A DNA stretch of 55,701 nt from a virus: positions 1-55,701 of the IMG/VR virus record IMGVR_UViG_3300031740_000002, one strand, 5' to 3'. Positions 16,395-24,468 of this stretch are shown piece by piece (the first letter of the stretch is position 1; each line of letters opens with the position of its first letter). The notes under the pieces are model-generated. The model made no database searches, was not told the origin of the DNA, and saw nothing but the letters and a program-made list of their open reading frames with translations. A program made the translations under genes and the position numbers.

Positions 16395-17975
16395 CTACCG
16401 GTGCGTCGAACCGTTGACGTGCCCGTTGCCGACACGGCTGAGCGCACGTCCCAGCGCCCCGGCCGATGCGACCAGTGCGGGCGGCGCAGGCCGCGGCGGC
16501 GTACCGCCCGGCTGTGGCGGTGGTTCGGCGCGGGTGTCCGGCATGGTGCGTGGGCTACCGACGGAGGGTGCCGGAGCGTCCGGTGCCACGGTCGGACCGG
16601 CACCCTCCGTCGGAGTCATGGCGGGCTGCCCGGTCAGCTCGGAGATCGCAGCAGGGATGAGCTCGGCAACGCCCTTGACGATGATCCGCTTGTTGGCCCA
16701 GGTCTCGATCTCGTCGGGATCGGTGAGCGCGTCGGACTCGTCGAAGCCGGCCTCGCGACGGTAGGCGGTTTCGTTGATCACGCCGTCGGCGTACATGGCG
16801 CCGGCGCGCTCGGCCATGTCCGGCTTCGCGCTCAACTCGGTGGTGTCGTACCAGGCGATCAGTCGACCGCCCTGCGCGCCGACCAGCGGTAGGCCTTCCT
16901 GGCGCAGGGCACGCACGAGGTAGGCCTTTGTGACCGCGCCGCAGATGACCTCGGCGAGCGGCGCGAAGCACAGCCGGATCTCCTCCTCGGAGATCTGCCA
17001 GGCGTTCCAGTGATTCTGCTCGCCCATGCCGCCAGTGACCCGGTTGCGGTCGATGCCCAGCGTGTCGCCCAGGCGCCCCAACTCGTCGAGACGCTCTTTG
17101 AGCAGCCACTCGTCCAGCGGGTCGTCGGGCTTGAGCAGCTTCCACTTCTCGATCAGCTTCTCGGTGAAGCGGATCGGGATGGGGAAGCCGGCGCTGGCCA
17201 GGCCGGGGTTCTTGATGTTGCGTGACCCGATGTCCATGAGCATCGCGATGAACGGGTCCGGCGCCTGCTTGTACTGGTCGGGCACGCCGATGGTGCCCTC
17301 TGCGGGGATGAGCAGAAAGCCGTTCATGACCAGGCGGCTGACCATCATGGCCACGATGCGCGAGTCGATCAGGAAGATACGGCGCATGATCGGGATGGCG
17401 GCCTGCGCGTTACTGGTGGCAAGCCACGGCCATTGCGGGTCGGGCTGATAGATGCGGATAGGCAGGTTGTCCGGAGCCAGGTCGCGCCAGGTCGCCTCAC
17501 CGACGCGCACCTTGTACGTGTAGCCGACCGGCCAGATGCAGTTGGTCGAGTAGACGCCCCAGTCGGCCTGAGAGAGCGGAATGCGCGGGTCGTCGCGTTC
17601 GGCGATCAGCCAGCCGTCGCCGGGGATGGTGAGCTGCGGCGTGATGGCGCGAAGAAACGCGGAGTGTCCGGGCGGCCCACCGCAGAACTCCTGCATCAGC
17701 TCGGCTGCCGGACCGTCGGTGAGCATCTCAGGCTCGTCGGCGCCGGGCACCACCTCGGCCGCGCCGAGCCTGATCCGCGACATGGCGCGAGCCTGCCAGT
17801 CGGTGGCCTCGAAGAACTCGCCGAGCGTGCGCCGGAAGGCCCAAGCCTCATCCTGCCAGGGCTGGTAGCCGAAGATCTGGGCGTTCTGGAACTGCTGCGG
17901 CGTGTAGGTGGCGCTGGCCGCTACGAGCGGTCGCTGTGCCACGGCCAACGAACGGGACGGCAGGCTGTCCGGCAT
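16395..17975 (-). CDS. Portal protein
   Basis: 526 aa from ATG 17975, preceded by CACGGGGGTGAG. Typical siphovirus portal: an N-terminal AQIFGYQPWQDEAWAF segment, WQARAMSRIRLGAAEVVPG, wing and stem with VAMMVSRLVMNGFLLIP, a KERLDELGRLGDTLGIDRN helix, and a Pro-rich C-terminal tail. It forms the dodecameric DNA channel at the head vertex. Its place between terminase and MuF genes agrees. Confidence 0.92.
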   Translation of the reverse strand: MPDSLPSRSLAVAQRPLVAASATYTPQQFQNAQIFGYQPWQDEAWAFRRTLGEFFEATDWQARAMSRIRLGAAEVVPGADEPEMLTDGPAAELMQEFCGGPPGHSAFLRAITPQLTIPGDGWLIAERDDPRIPLSQADWGVYSTNCIWPVGYTYKVRVGEATWRDLAPDNLPIRIYQPDPQWPWLATSNAQAAIPIMRRIFLIDSRIVAMMVSRLVMNGFLLIPAEGTIGVPDQYKQAPDPFIAMLMDIGSRNIKNPGLASAGFPIPIRFTEKLIEKWKLLKPDDPLDEWLLKERLDELGRLGDTLGIDRNRVTGGMGEQNHWNAWQISEEEIRLCFAPLAEVICGAVTKAYLVRALRQEGLPLVGAQGGRLIAWYDTTELSAKPDMAERAGAMYADGVINETAYRREAGFDESDALTDPDEIETWANKRIIVKGVAELIPAAISELTGQPAMTPTEGAGPTVAPDAPAPSVGSPRTMPDTRAEPPPQPGGTPPRPAPPALVASAGALGRALSRVGNGHVNGSTHR

Positions 17976-18038
17976 GCTCACCCCCGTGATCGGCCGTTGT
18001 CGCCATGGTAGACCGTGATCGACCAAAGGGGCAGACAG

Positions 18039-18082
18039 GCAGAGCGCCGCGCCTCCGGGGAAGGTCAGGCGCGACGCTCTGC
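18039..18082 (-). terminator. Large hairpin upstream of the portal gene
   Basis: GCAGAGCGCCGCGCCT (18039-18054) pairs with AGGCGCGACGCTCTGC (18067-18082) with one mismatch and a 12-nt loop. It sits in the 174-bp gap between the 222-aa gene and the portal gene. No U-run follows. It may be an intrinsic terminator of the actinobacterial type, or an mRNA stability or processing element. I see nothing else in this gap. Confidence 0.55.
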
Positions 18083-18149
18083 GTTGTGGGCGCTGCGGTC
18101 TTGCAGGGGGTCGTGTGCGCGCGCCCAGGGGAAATCCTTACGATCCCGG

Positions 18150-18509
18150 CTACGGCTCCGGCGTGACGGGAGGCTCCTGCGGGAACACCTGCGGCTCGCC
18201 GACCTTCAGGATGGCGACCTCGCCGGTCTGGATGTTGGCGGCCAGGCCAATAACGATCAACGGAGTGGTGTCAGGCACGGTCACGGTGATGAGCACCGGG
18301 CCGGCCACTCCACCGTCGGCGGCCTTGATGGGGGTCGCCTGCAGCCGGTAGTTGGCGTGCGTGTCGTCGCGCGGCAGGATCGTCGCGGTGACGACGTTAT
18401 CCGCAGACAGGGTCACGTCGAAGGTGGTGTCGACGTTGAAGCCGCGGTTGTCCTCAGGGTCGAGATCCCACTGGACGAAGTCGTCGGTGTTCAGAACTGC
18501 GTCGGCCAT
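18150..18509 (-). CDS. Probable short form: beta-sandwich protein from internal start
   Basis: 119 aa beginning MADAVLNTDDFVQWDL, the same frame as the 222-aa gene. Its ribosome site (CCAGGAGGAAACGGC) is stronger than that of the long form (GGTAGG). If it is the main product, the upstream 100 codons are an extension or a separate fused gene. Confidence 0.5.
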   Translation of the reverse strand: MADAVLNTDDFVQWDLDPEDNRGFNVDTTFDVTLSADNVVTATILPRDDTHANYRLQATPIKAADGGVAGPVLITVTVPDTTPLIVIGLAANIQTGEVAILKVGEPQVFPQEPPVTPEP

Positions 18510-18818
18510 GCCGTTTCCTCCTGGATCGATGATGCAGATCACGCGGCCAGTGTCCTGATCGTAGATGACGGCCGGTCCGACCTTCAGCTTAGCGGGACGC
18601 CGCAGCCAGCGCACGAAGTCCTCAGCCAGGGCGGTGACGGCATTGCTGACCACCTTGGGGCCGCAGATGGCCACGGCGGTCAGGTTCGCGCTGTGCCCGA
18701 GCATCGGGCCGAGCGCTGTGGCCGCGGCCTGCAGCGACAGCACATAGTCGTCACTCGGACCGGTGTAGACGGCCATGTCGGCTGACGCGACGTCAAGATC
18801 AGAAACTTCGAAGCCCAT
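18150..18818 (-). CDS. Hypothetical protein, two-domain, with an internal start
   Basis: 222 aa. Residues 1-100 are an alpha/beta region with no recognised family. Residues 104-222 look like a beta-sandwich: FNVDTTFDVTLSADNVV, NYRLQATPIKAADGGVAGP, and a Pro-rich end. Right at the domain border is an in-frame ATG (18509) with a near-perfect AGGAGGAAACGGC leader, so the C-terminal domain is probably also made alone. The beta domain could be an Ig-like or capsid-decoration protein; this is inference from its place next to the portal. Confidence 0.65.
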   Translation of the reverse strand: MGFEVSDLDVASADMAVYTGPSDDYVLSLQAAATALGPMLGHSANLTAVAICGPKVVSNAVTALAEDFVRWLRRPAKLKVGPAVIYDQDTGRVICIIDPGGNGMADAVLNTDDFVQWDLDPEDNRGFNVDTTFDVTLSADNVVTATILPRDDTHANYRLQATPIKAADGGVAGPVLITVTVPDTTPLIVIGLAANIQTGEVAILKVGEPQVFPQEPPVTPEP

Positions 18819-18827
18819 GCCGTCAGC

Positions 18828-19223
18828 CTACCGATCCCGCTCAGCAGCGCGCTGGTTGCGCTCGTAGATCTGCTCGTAGAGGCTCTCGACCTGGCCTGCC
18901 ACACCGGCGACCAGCGAACCGGCGGCGATGACGAACCACGGGTAGGGCACGGACAGGTGGGCCGGCCAGACGCTCAGGCCCCAGACGGCCAGACCGACCC
19001 AGACCGACATGCACCACGGGCAGGTCCACACGTAGGCCAGCGACCAGCCGAGCATGCCCCAGCCGGGCTTGCCGCCCAGGATCGTGCCGTCAATGTTCGT
19101 CTCGGCGAAGGTGGTGATGAACCAGCGCCGCATGGCCGCGACGGGCGGCAGGGCATCGCTGACCAGCAGTCGCGTCACGCGCCAGATCGCCAACACCATG
19201 CCGATGATGAGCCACGCGGTCAT
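18828..19223 (-). CDS. DUF1360-like integral membrane protein
   Basis: 131 aa from ATG 19223, which overlaps the TGA of the 35-aa gene before it. Pattern WRVTRLLVSD, then WTCPWCMSVWVGL, matches DUF1360, whose members are small multi-pass membrane proteins with a CxxC-S-W signature. About three membrane helices are visible. It belongs to a short operon driven by the minus side of the divergent promoter at 19335-19374. Such proteins occur in many actinophages; function unknown. Confidence 0.8.
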   Translation of the reverse strand: MTAWLIIGMVLAIWRVTRLLVSDALPPVAAMRRWFITTFAETNIDGTILGGKPGWGMLGWSLAYVWTCPWCMSVWVGLAVWGLSVWPAHLSVPYPWFVIAAGSLVAGVAGQVESLYEQIYERNQRAAERDR

Positions 19224-19327
19224 GAAGCTAGCCACTTGATCGCGCCAGCTATCGCGAAAACGACGGTGACCACCGAAGCGACTATTGCACCCAGCACCAC
19301 CAGGGCGTCGCGGATCTTCGCATCCAT
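19220..19327 (-). CDS. 35-aa single-pass membrane protein
   Basis: Short frame opening MDAKIRDALVVLGAIVASVV, with one hydrophobic helix and a KWLAS end. Its ATG lies 7 nt after the -10 TAGTGT of a strong promoter (TTGACG, 18 bp, TAGTGT), so it would be read from a leaderless mRNA. TCATGA overlap couples it to the DUF1360 gene. Confidence 0.7.
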   Translation of the reverse strand: MDAKIRDALVVLGAIVASVVTVVFAIAGAIKWLAS

Positions 19328-19334
19328 GACGCGA

Positions 19335-19374
19335 ACACTACGGCTAGACCTAGTGACACGTCAAGTGGTAGCGT
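19335..19374. promoter_or_regulatory. Divergent leaderless promoter pair sharing one operator
   Basis: Operator at 19349-19368. Minus strand: TTGACG (19364-19359), 18 bp, TAGTGT (19340-19335), 7 nt, ATG 19327. Plus strand: weak TAGACC, 18 bp, TAGCGT (19369-19374), 7 nt, ATG 19382. Both start codons fall where RNA would begin. Confidence 0.75.
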
Positions 19375-19381
19375 CGCGGCC

Positions 19382-19969
19382 ATGAACGTATTCACACGCG
19401 TAGCAACTGCGATCCTCGCCGGCATGCTCGCGCTGGCCCTGATGGGCGCGCAGGGATGCCGCGCTCCGGTCGTCACGCCGTCGCCGTCCAGCTCGCAGAT
19501 CGCGGCGCCAGGCGCACCCACCGACGCGCCGACGCAGATCATCGAGCTGCCCCCGCTGGCTGTCGCGGTGCCGCCAGACTTCCCGCACGCGGCCAGCCCG
19601 CCGCTGCCCGGCCACCGACTGCTCACCATCCTGATCCAGACCCGCGACGCCCAGAGAGCGGTGAACCGGGCACGGGTCGGCGTGCGCATCGTCGGCTACT
19701 CCGATGACGGCTCGCCGGTGCTGGCCGACGCTCAGCCGTTCTACATCGATGAAGAGCAGAGCACGCCGTGCATCTACGACATCGACGTGGGCGCCGGCGT
19801 GGTGCTGGTGGACGTGACGGTGGCGCTGTTCGGCTGGCGCGGCGAGCAGGTGCTGATCACCGCCGAGGAGTACGGCGCACCTACCGGCCTGAGTGGTGGT
19901 GGCGCCATCGACCCGATCATGGGTGAGCGTGGCGTCATCATCGCCAGCCTGCCCATCTCGATGCTGTGA
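19382..19969 (+). CDS. Exported protein, possible lipoprotein
   Basis: 195 aa. Signal peptide with RVATAILAGMLALALMGAQGC, where the Cys at residue 26 fits a weak lipobox, then a Pro/Ser-rich linker and a beta-rich domain (RLLTILIQTRDAQR, VVLVDVTVALFGWRG). It is the only plus-strand gene of any length within the minus-strand head region, has its own promoter and terminator, and so behaves like a moron. Surface lipoproteins of this kind can block superinfection; that role is inference. Confidence 0.75.
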   Translation: MNVFTRVATAILAGMLALALMGAQGCRAPVVTPSPSSSQIAAPGAPTDAPTQIIELPPLAVAVPPDFPHAASPPLPGHRLLTILIQTRDAQRAVNRARVGVRIVGYSDDGSPVLADAQPFYIDEEQSTPCIYDIDVGAGVVLVDVTVALFGWRGEQVLITAEEYGAPTGLSGGGAIDPIMGERGVIIASLPISML

Positions 19970-19975
19970 CATGAC

Positions 19976-20009
19976 GAGAGCGCCCCGCGCTGGCCTGCAG
20001 GGCGCTCTC
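19976..20009 (+). terminator. Hairpin terminator after the lipoprotein gene
   Basis: Perfect 10-bp stem: GAGAGCGCCC (19976-19985) and GGGCGCTCTC (20000-20009), 7 nt after the stop. No U-run, but position at the end of a single-gene unit facing a convergent gene supports termination. Confidence 0.65.
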
Positions 20010-20143
20010 ACTCAGCCAGTCTTCCCTCCGGCTGGCGTCATGCTAGCGCAGAGCGGTATTTCATCGAAGGCAACTCACGGAAAACCCCTGTCCTGGGATC
20101 TCCCCAGGCACCATGCCGCCCTGCGCCGGCCATGCTACCAACC

Positions 20144-20566
20144 TCAGGCGACATACCAGAACGAGCTGGCGCGTGGCTGATTACAGAAGCCGTTCCAGGG
20201 CATGTAGGTGTCGGTGCAGTTGGCCAGTCGGTTGGTCGCGCCACCCAGCGTGGTCACTGTCGTGATCAGCGGTCCGCTGCATCCGGCGTTCTCGTAGAAC
20301 GCGGCCGAGGTGCCAGCGGTGATCTTCACCGAACGGGCCACGTCGTTGATCGGCGCGTTCATCGGGATGCACTGGTTGCTCAGCGGCGCCGTCCAGTGAT
20401 AGGTCGGCGTGCCGGTCAGGCTGGAGTTGTTCCACATGCAGATGTTGATCGACCCGCAGGACTCGCCGGCTGCAGCGGCGGGGGAGGCCACGACCAGTGA
20501 CGCGCCGGCGAGGATCAGCAGCGCCACCACCAACGACGCAGCGCGGCGCAGAATAGTAATCAGCAT
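20144..20566 (-). CDS. Secreted Cys-containing protein, peptidase-inhibitor-I36-like
   Basis: 140 aa from ATG 20566. Clear signal peptide (LRRAASLVVALLILAGASLV, cleavage near SPAAAAG). The mature part opens ESCGSINICMWNNSSLTG and continues with YENAGCSG and aromatic residues, a pattern of secreted actinobacterial I36/beta-gamma-crystallin-like proteins. TACGGT lies 7 nt before the ATG. It is a likely moron modifying the infected cell surface or blocking host proteases; this is inference. Confidence 0.7.
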   Translation of the reverse strand: MLITILRRAASLVVALLILAGASLVVASPAAAAGESCGSINICMWNNSSLTGTPTYHWTAPLSNQCIPMNAPINDVARSVKITAGTSAAFYENAGCSGPLITTVTTLGGATNRLANCTDTYMPWNGFCNQPRASSFWYVA

Positions 20567-20598
20567 GCGACACACCGTAGCAGGATGGGAGTACGAGA

Positions 20599-20739
20599 AT
20601 GGGCAAGAATGACGAGCCGCGCTCCGGCCCGGTAGGCAACCAGGACCCGAGCAAGCGCGGCCTGGGCCGCGCCCAGGAGGAGTACCGCAAAGACGCCGAG
20701 CGCGACCAGAAGCAGCAGGGCAAGCCTGACAAGCGCTAG
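20599..20739 (+). CDS. 46-aa highly charged protein
   Basis: Starts MGKNDEPRSGPVGNQD and ends QGKPDKR; Lys, Arg, Glu, Gln-rich and probably disordered. GGGAG lies upstream of the ATG. It is on the plus strand, divergent from the secreted protein gene, and its stop overlaps the end of the next minus gene by 4 nt. No family recognised; existence rests on composition and ribosome site. Confidence 0.5.
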   Translation: MGKNDEPRSGPVGNQDPSKRGLGRAQEEYRKDAERDQKQQGKPDKR

Positions 20740-20966
20740 CGCGAGCGGCGACGCTTGCGAGTCTTGCTCGGATCACGCGCCGAAATGCCGTGCGTGCTGA
20801 TGGTCCAGCCCTCCAGGCGACGGCGGTGTCCGGGCACGCCGCGATCGTCGTCGCGTCGATACCAGTCGCCACGGGCAGCGCGGCCGGGCCGCTCGGTCAC
20901 ACGTAGCGGATAGCTGCGCGACGGCGTCACAAGACGTGGTGGCGAACTCGCATCCCTGAGACTCAC
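20736..20966 (-). CDS. Small basic protein from a leaderless GTG
   Basis: 76 aa, strongly basic (KTRKRRRSR end). The GTG start lies 7 nt after TAGGTT, which is 18 bp after TTGACG: a full operator-type promoter that fixes the start. Likely nucleic-acid binding by charge only; no family seen. Confidence 0.7.
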   Translation of the reverse strand: MSLRDASSPPRLVTPSRSYPLRVTERPGRAARGDWYRRDDDRGVPGHRRRLEGWTISTHGISARDPSKTRKRRRSR

Positions 20967-20973
20967 GGCCGCG

Positions 20974-21007
20974 AACCTACCGGTCGACCTAGTGACACGT
21001 CAAGCGG
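20974..21007 (-). promoter_or_regulatory. Operator with leaderless promoter for the 76-aa basic protein
   Basis: Operator CCGCTTGACGTGTCACTAGG (complement of 20988-21007). TTGACG (21003-20998), 18 bp, TAGGTT (20979-20974), 7 nt, GTG 20966. Confidence 0.75.
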
Positions 21008-21106
21008 TCAATCCTTACCACCGCCGCGCATCATGGCCGTGGACAGCAGGAACAGGATCACCGCAGCCACAATAACGATATAGACGACGGTTTCGGTGTC
21101 ATTCAT
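21008..21106 (-). CDS. 32-aa single-pass membrane protein
   Basis: MNDTETVVYIVIVAAVILFL-type sequence: a short acidic head, one membrane helix and a GGGKD tail. Its ATG directly follows the terminase stop TAG with no gap, so it is translated in the same operon. Its stop abuts the operator of the next promoter. Confidence 0.65.
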   Translation of the reverse strand: MNDTETVVYIVIVAAVILFLLSTAMMRGGGKD

Positions 21107-22621
21107 CTAGCGCCCCCACGGCAACATACTCATCTCGGACAGAGCCAGTGCGCCGGCCGAAGACGTCGAACCGGTCGACGGCACGGGCAGCAGTTCGTAG
21201 GCCAAGTGCACGCTGGCGTCGATGCGGCCGGGCGAGTCCCCGCCCGGCGTCCAGGTCGACCACTCCGACTCCAGGTCGGGCAGGTAGGCCGAGGTGCCGC
21301 AGCGGTCCTCTATCCACTGCTGGCCGATCGGCTCGGCGCGCAGGTACTTACCGCGACGACTGTGCACGCTGATGATGCGCGGACACAGGTCGCCGAAGCG
21401 CGCCGGGTCCTCAGCGTGCAGGCGGTCCCAACTCGTGCGGATGACGTACTCAGCCTGATCGCCGCCGTAGTTGGCCTCGAAAACGATGAAGTCGGCGCCG
21501 ATGTCCGCGGCGAGCTCGCAGGCCGCACGCCCCCAAGCGTCAGCCGACATGACGCCGGAGCGGTCATGGCTGAACATGAGCCGGCCATCCTCGCCCAGGT
21601 AGCCGCCGATGATGCCCGCCGTGTCGCGGCCACCGCCGGAAGGGTCGACAGCCACCCCCACGCGTGACGGAGGCGAGCAGGTGCCGCGCTGGTGGCAGCG
21701 CCGCTCGCGCAGCAGGTCGGCCTTGACGAGCACACCCTCAGGCGCCTTCGGGTCGCACTGGTACAGGGCGCGCCAGTCGCGCACGCTGACGGTGGAGCGC
21801 ATCAACTCCCAGTGCCGGATCAGCGCCGAGACGTTGCCGGCCGGCACGGCAGGGTGCGGGATGGGATCGCCGGCGTTGCGCCCGAGCGGATCGGTGGCAG
21901 GGTTTTCGCAGAGCGCGGCCATGATGCACACGCGCCAACGCCCGCCGTTCTCAACCAGGCCCTGCTCGTTGACCACGCGGGCGCGCAGGTCGTCCGGATG
22001 CCAGGGCGTTTGGATCAACAGAACGGACGTGCCCGGCACCGAACGGGTCATCAGGTCGCCGGACCACCAGTCATAGATGGCGTCCCGGCGAGCCACCGAC
22101 TCAGCCTCGGCGCGAGACTTGGTCGGGTCGTCAACCACGATCAGGTCGCCGTCGTGGCCGGTGATACCCGACCCGACGCCGACGGCGCGCACGCCGCCCC
22201 CGGTGGTCAGCGACCAGTCCTTTTTGGTGCCGGCGCCGCGCTCGAGCACCAGCCCGTAGGCGGCGCCGTAGGTCTGCACGAGCTTGCGGATGTGCACGCC
22301 GGCGCGGGTGGCCAGGTCGTCGCCGTAGCAGCCGATGATGACGCGGTGGGTGGGATGGCGGATCAGCCACCAGAAGACGAACCACTCAACGGCGGTGCGG
22401 GTCTTGCCCACGCGCGGCGGCGTGTTGACCATCAGCCGGTCGAACTCCGCGCGCTCCAGCGCGGCGAGCTCGGCGCCGATGACCTCGAGGTGCGCTCGGA
22501 CCTCGTAGCGCGGATCGAGCTTGGCGGCCAGGGTGACCGGGTTTTCCAGCTCCGGTCGCTCGTCGCCGCGTGTCGCGTCAGGGTCGATCAGGTCGGCGAC
22601 GGCGCTATACAGGCCGGACAT
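21107..22621 (-). CDS. terL: Terminase large subunit
   Basis: 504 aa from ATG 22621. ATPase: Walker A-like NTPPRVGKT near residue 70, Walker B GDLIVVDDP near 160. Nuclease: GVAVDPSGGGRD near 310 and a second acidic site in FIVFEANYGGDQ. It cuts and pumps DNA into the head through the portal. It overlaps the upstream membrane-protein gene, and a 32-aa gene follows at once. Confidence 0.95.
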   Translation of the reverse strand: MSGLYSAVADLIDPDATRGDERPELENPVTLAAKLDPRYEVRAHLEVIGAELAALERAEFDRLMVNTPPRVGKTRTAVEWFVFWWLIRHPTHRVIIGCYGDDLATRAGVHIRKLVQTYGAAYGLVLERGAGTKKDWSLTTGGGVRAVGVGSGITGHDGDLIVVDDPTKSRAEAESVARRDAIYDWWSGDLMTRSVPGTSVLLIQTPWHPDDLRARVVNEQGLVENGGRWRVCIMAALCENPATDPLGRNAGDPIPHPAVPAGNVSALIRHWELMRSTVSVRDWRALYQCDPKAPEGVLVKADLLRERRCHQRGTCSPPSRVGVAVDPSGGGRDTAGIIGGYLGEDGRLMFSHDRSGVMSADAWGRAACELAADIGADFIVFEANYGGDQAEYVIRTSWDRLHAEDPARFGDLCPRIISVHSRRGKYLRAEPIGQQWIEDRCGTSAYLPDLESEWSTWTPGGDSPGRIDASVHLAYELLPVPSTGSTSSAGALALSEMSMLPWGR

Positions 22622-22832
22622 GGCTTTCCGCCGGATGGCCCTCCGGATCATCCTCCCTACCGACGAGACGCCCGCTCTCGTCGAACACGTAGGGATGGCG
22701 CCGACGGCGCGGCTGTGGCGCGCGAGGCTCAGCGGTGACCCAGGCGATGTAGCCGATCACGGCCAGCATCAGACCGACCGACAACCAGGAGCATGCCAGC
22801 ACGGTAGCCAGATCCCAGATCGTCGGCGTCAC
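22605..22832 (-). CDS. Small membrane protein between the terminase genes
   Basis: 75 aa: one N-terminal membrane helix (VGLMLAVIGYIAWV) and a basic cytoplasmic tail (PQPRRRRHPY). It overlaps the small terminase stop by 4 nt and runs into the large terminase start. No family recognised. Confidence 0.7.
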   Translation of the reverse strand: MTPTIWDLATVLACSWLSVGLMLAVIGYIAWVTAEPRAPQPRRRRHPYVFDESGRLVGREDDPEGHPAESHVRPV

Positions 22833-23527
22833 GCCGGAACCCCCTCGATCGCCTCCGGCACAGGCATCGCGATGGACGACGCACCCGACGTAACCACGTC
22901 CAGCGCGCGCAGCTTGCGAGCCACCGCCCGGCGTTGATCCTCGCTGAGCGCCACCTCGGCGTCCAGGAGCACCGTCACGAGCGCGGCCACCTGCGACTGT
23001 TCAAAGGTGAGCCGGCGCGAGTCCAGATCGAGGCGCAGCAGGGCCTCGCCGAGCTTGGCGAAGCGGTCGCGTTCCTCGTTGAGCAGCTTGACCCAGATGT
23101 TGATGCCCGGTCCTGACTTGACCTTGCGTTCGGGCGGCGTGAGCGACTCCCCGCCGTCGCTGGCCGCGGCAGGCTGCGACTCCTCGACCGACGTGGTCCC
23201 CCAGACGACCTCGCGTGGCAGGAGTTGCACGCACATCGCTTCGTAGGCGTCGATCAGCCCGGCGGTGCGCCAGTACTCCTCCAGCAGCCCGTCGATCGGG
23301 TTGATCTCGCGCGGCACGCCGAACAGTCGCGCCGTCTCGCGTGCCGAGGCCAGCGCTGCGGCCTTGACGTGGCTCTCTGTGTTCCCGCCGTGCAGGAAGC
23401 AGGAGCCGTAGCCCAGGTGCCCGGTGCCGTGCCCAGCGGAGCGTCGACAGGTCCGCCCGCTGCCGTCCTTCACCATGGCTCCGCAGAACACGCGGCTGCG
23501 TATAGGGGGAATCTGGACAGTTGTCAT
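22829..23527 (-). CDS. terS: Terminase small subunit (candidate)
   Basis: 232 aa. An N-terminal Cys/His region (VFCGAMV, RTCRRSAGHGTGHLGYGSCFLHGG) precedes helical segments, a common actinophage small terminase layout. A long helical C-terminus (FEQSQVAALVTVLLDAEVAL) fits the oligomerisation part. It recognises phage DNA for packaging. A GGGAGGA site lies 13 nt upstream of ATG 23527, with a 4-codon frame (MSGL) ending in the ATGA overlap. Confidence 0.75.
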   Translation of the reverse strand: MTTVQIPPIRSRVFCGAMVKDGSGRTCRRSAGHGTGHLGYGSCFLHGGNTESHVKAAALASARETARLFGVPREINPIDGLLEEYWRTAGLIDAYEAMCVQLLPREVVWGTTSVEESQPAAASDGGESLTPPERKVKSGPGINIWVKLLNEERDRFAKLGEALLRLDLDSRRLTFEQSQVAALVTVLLDAEVALSEDQRRAVARKLRALDVVTSGASSIAMPVPEAIEGVPA

Positions 23528-23545
23528 AGCCCTGACATTTCCTCC

Positions 23546-24208
23546 CTATCTGCCAATACCGCCCGGACCACTTGACGTGTCACGCGATAACTGTATGCCC
23601 TCGATCGCGTCCAGTACACCGCGGCGAGGTGGCGGCACCGGCGCCGACGTGATGCCCAACTCGCGCGCCATCTCGACCAGATCGTCCCGCCGCGCGCCAG
23701 CTCTGATCTTGCCGCCACGCTCCCGGATCAGTGCGCCGAGCACCTTGACCGTAAGTTGCTGCACCGGTGCCGGTCCGGGCATGACGTCAGGCAGTCGCGC
23801 CCAACCCAGCGCCTCGATCGACGACACCGCCGAGAAATACCAGCCGTGCTGGAAGTCGCCGTGCCACCAGCCGCACCAGAGCCGCTCGTCGTGGCGGGAC
23901 GCGCGGATCGTGGCCACCCGGACCAGGCCCTTGGCCGCCACGATCGCGATGGAGCGGTAGGCCGACGCCTGCCACCCGTGGGCGCGAGCGGTGCGCAGCA
24001 CTGCCGCGGCGTTGGTCGGCAGGTCGTCCAGACGTGAATCGGATACACGTTCGCTGACCAGCACCACCGGCGCAGGCGCAGGTGGTGAATCCGATTCATG
24101 TTGAGCCGCGTTCTGCGCCGCGATGCGCTGCGCGATGCGCACGCGCTCGGCGGCCATCGCCGCGGCGCCCGGTCGCCCGAACTCGACGAGCCAGGCCTGC
24201 GCGTTCAC
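23546..24208 (-). CDS. Hypothetical protein with SAP-like C-terminus; carries the operator in its 3' end
   Basis: 220 aa from GTG 24208, overlapping the upstream stop (GTGA). The N-terminus is an Ala/Arg-rich helix, the middle is aromatic (LWCGWWHGDFQHGWYF), and the C-terminus has a helix pair (RDDLVEMARELGI) like SAP or Rho-N domains. The operator copy at 23568-23586 is translated as RDTSSG near the end. It lies before the small terminase; function unknown. Confidence 0.65.
   Translation of the reverse strand: MNAQAWLVEFGRPGAAAMAAERVRIAQRIAAQNAAQHESDSPPAPAPVVLVSERVSDSRLDDLPTNAAAVLRTARAHGWQASAYRSIAIVAAKGLVRVATIRASRHDERLWCGWWHGDFQHGWYFSAVSSIEALGWARLPDVMPGPAPVQQLTVKVLGALIRERGGKIRAGARRDDLVEMARELGITSAPVPPPRRGVLDAIEGIQLSRDTSSGPGGIGR
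23568..23586 (-). promoter_or_regulatory. Operator copy inside a gene end, upstream of the small terminase
   Basis: CCACTTGACGTGTCACGCG on the plus strand, 41 bp upstream of the terminase start. In the transcription direction it is reversed relative to the promoter copies and no -10 box follows at 18 bp, so it looks like a stoperator or repressor site rather than a promoter. Confidence 0.5.
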
Positions 24209-24468
24209 TGCTCGCTGCCCCGCGCCCAGTCGGGCACAACCGTGATCTCGGCCACCTCGAAGGGTGGGCACGGAACCGGCGTACACGCCTTCGGCTCCGA
24301 GGGAGTCCACACCAGTTCGACCGCGTGCGATCCGCAGCCGGCGTAGTCGAGCCGCGCCGTGTACGGGATGCCCTCCTCCTCCATCAGGTCGAGCACGTCA
24401 CCGACGCTCGGTCCCCGCCCGGTTTGATCGAACGGCAACTCGCGCCGTCGCTCCTCAGTCGCCCCCAT
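24205..24468 (-). CDS. Small hypothetical protein
   Basis: 87 aa from ATG 24468, overlapping the RusA-like gene by 14 nt and the next gene by 4 nt. It contains VGDVLDLMEEEGIPYTARLDY followed by a hydrophobic strand and CTPVPCPP. No family recognised. Confidence 0.65.
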   Translation of the reverse strand: MGATEERRRELPFDQTGRGPSVGDVLDLMEEEGIPYTARLDYAGCGSHAVELVWTPSEPKACTPVPCPPFEVAEITVVPDWARGSEQ

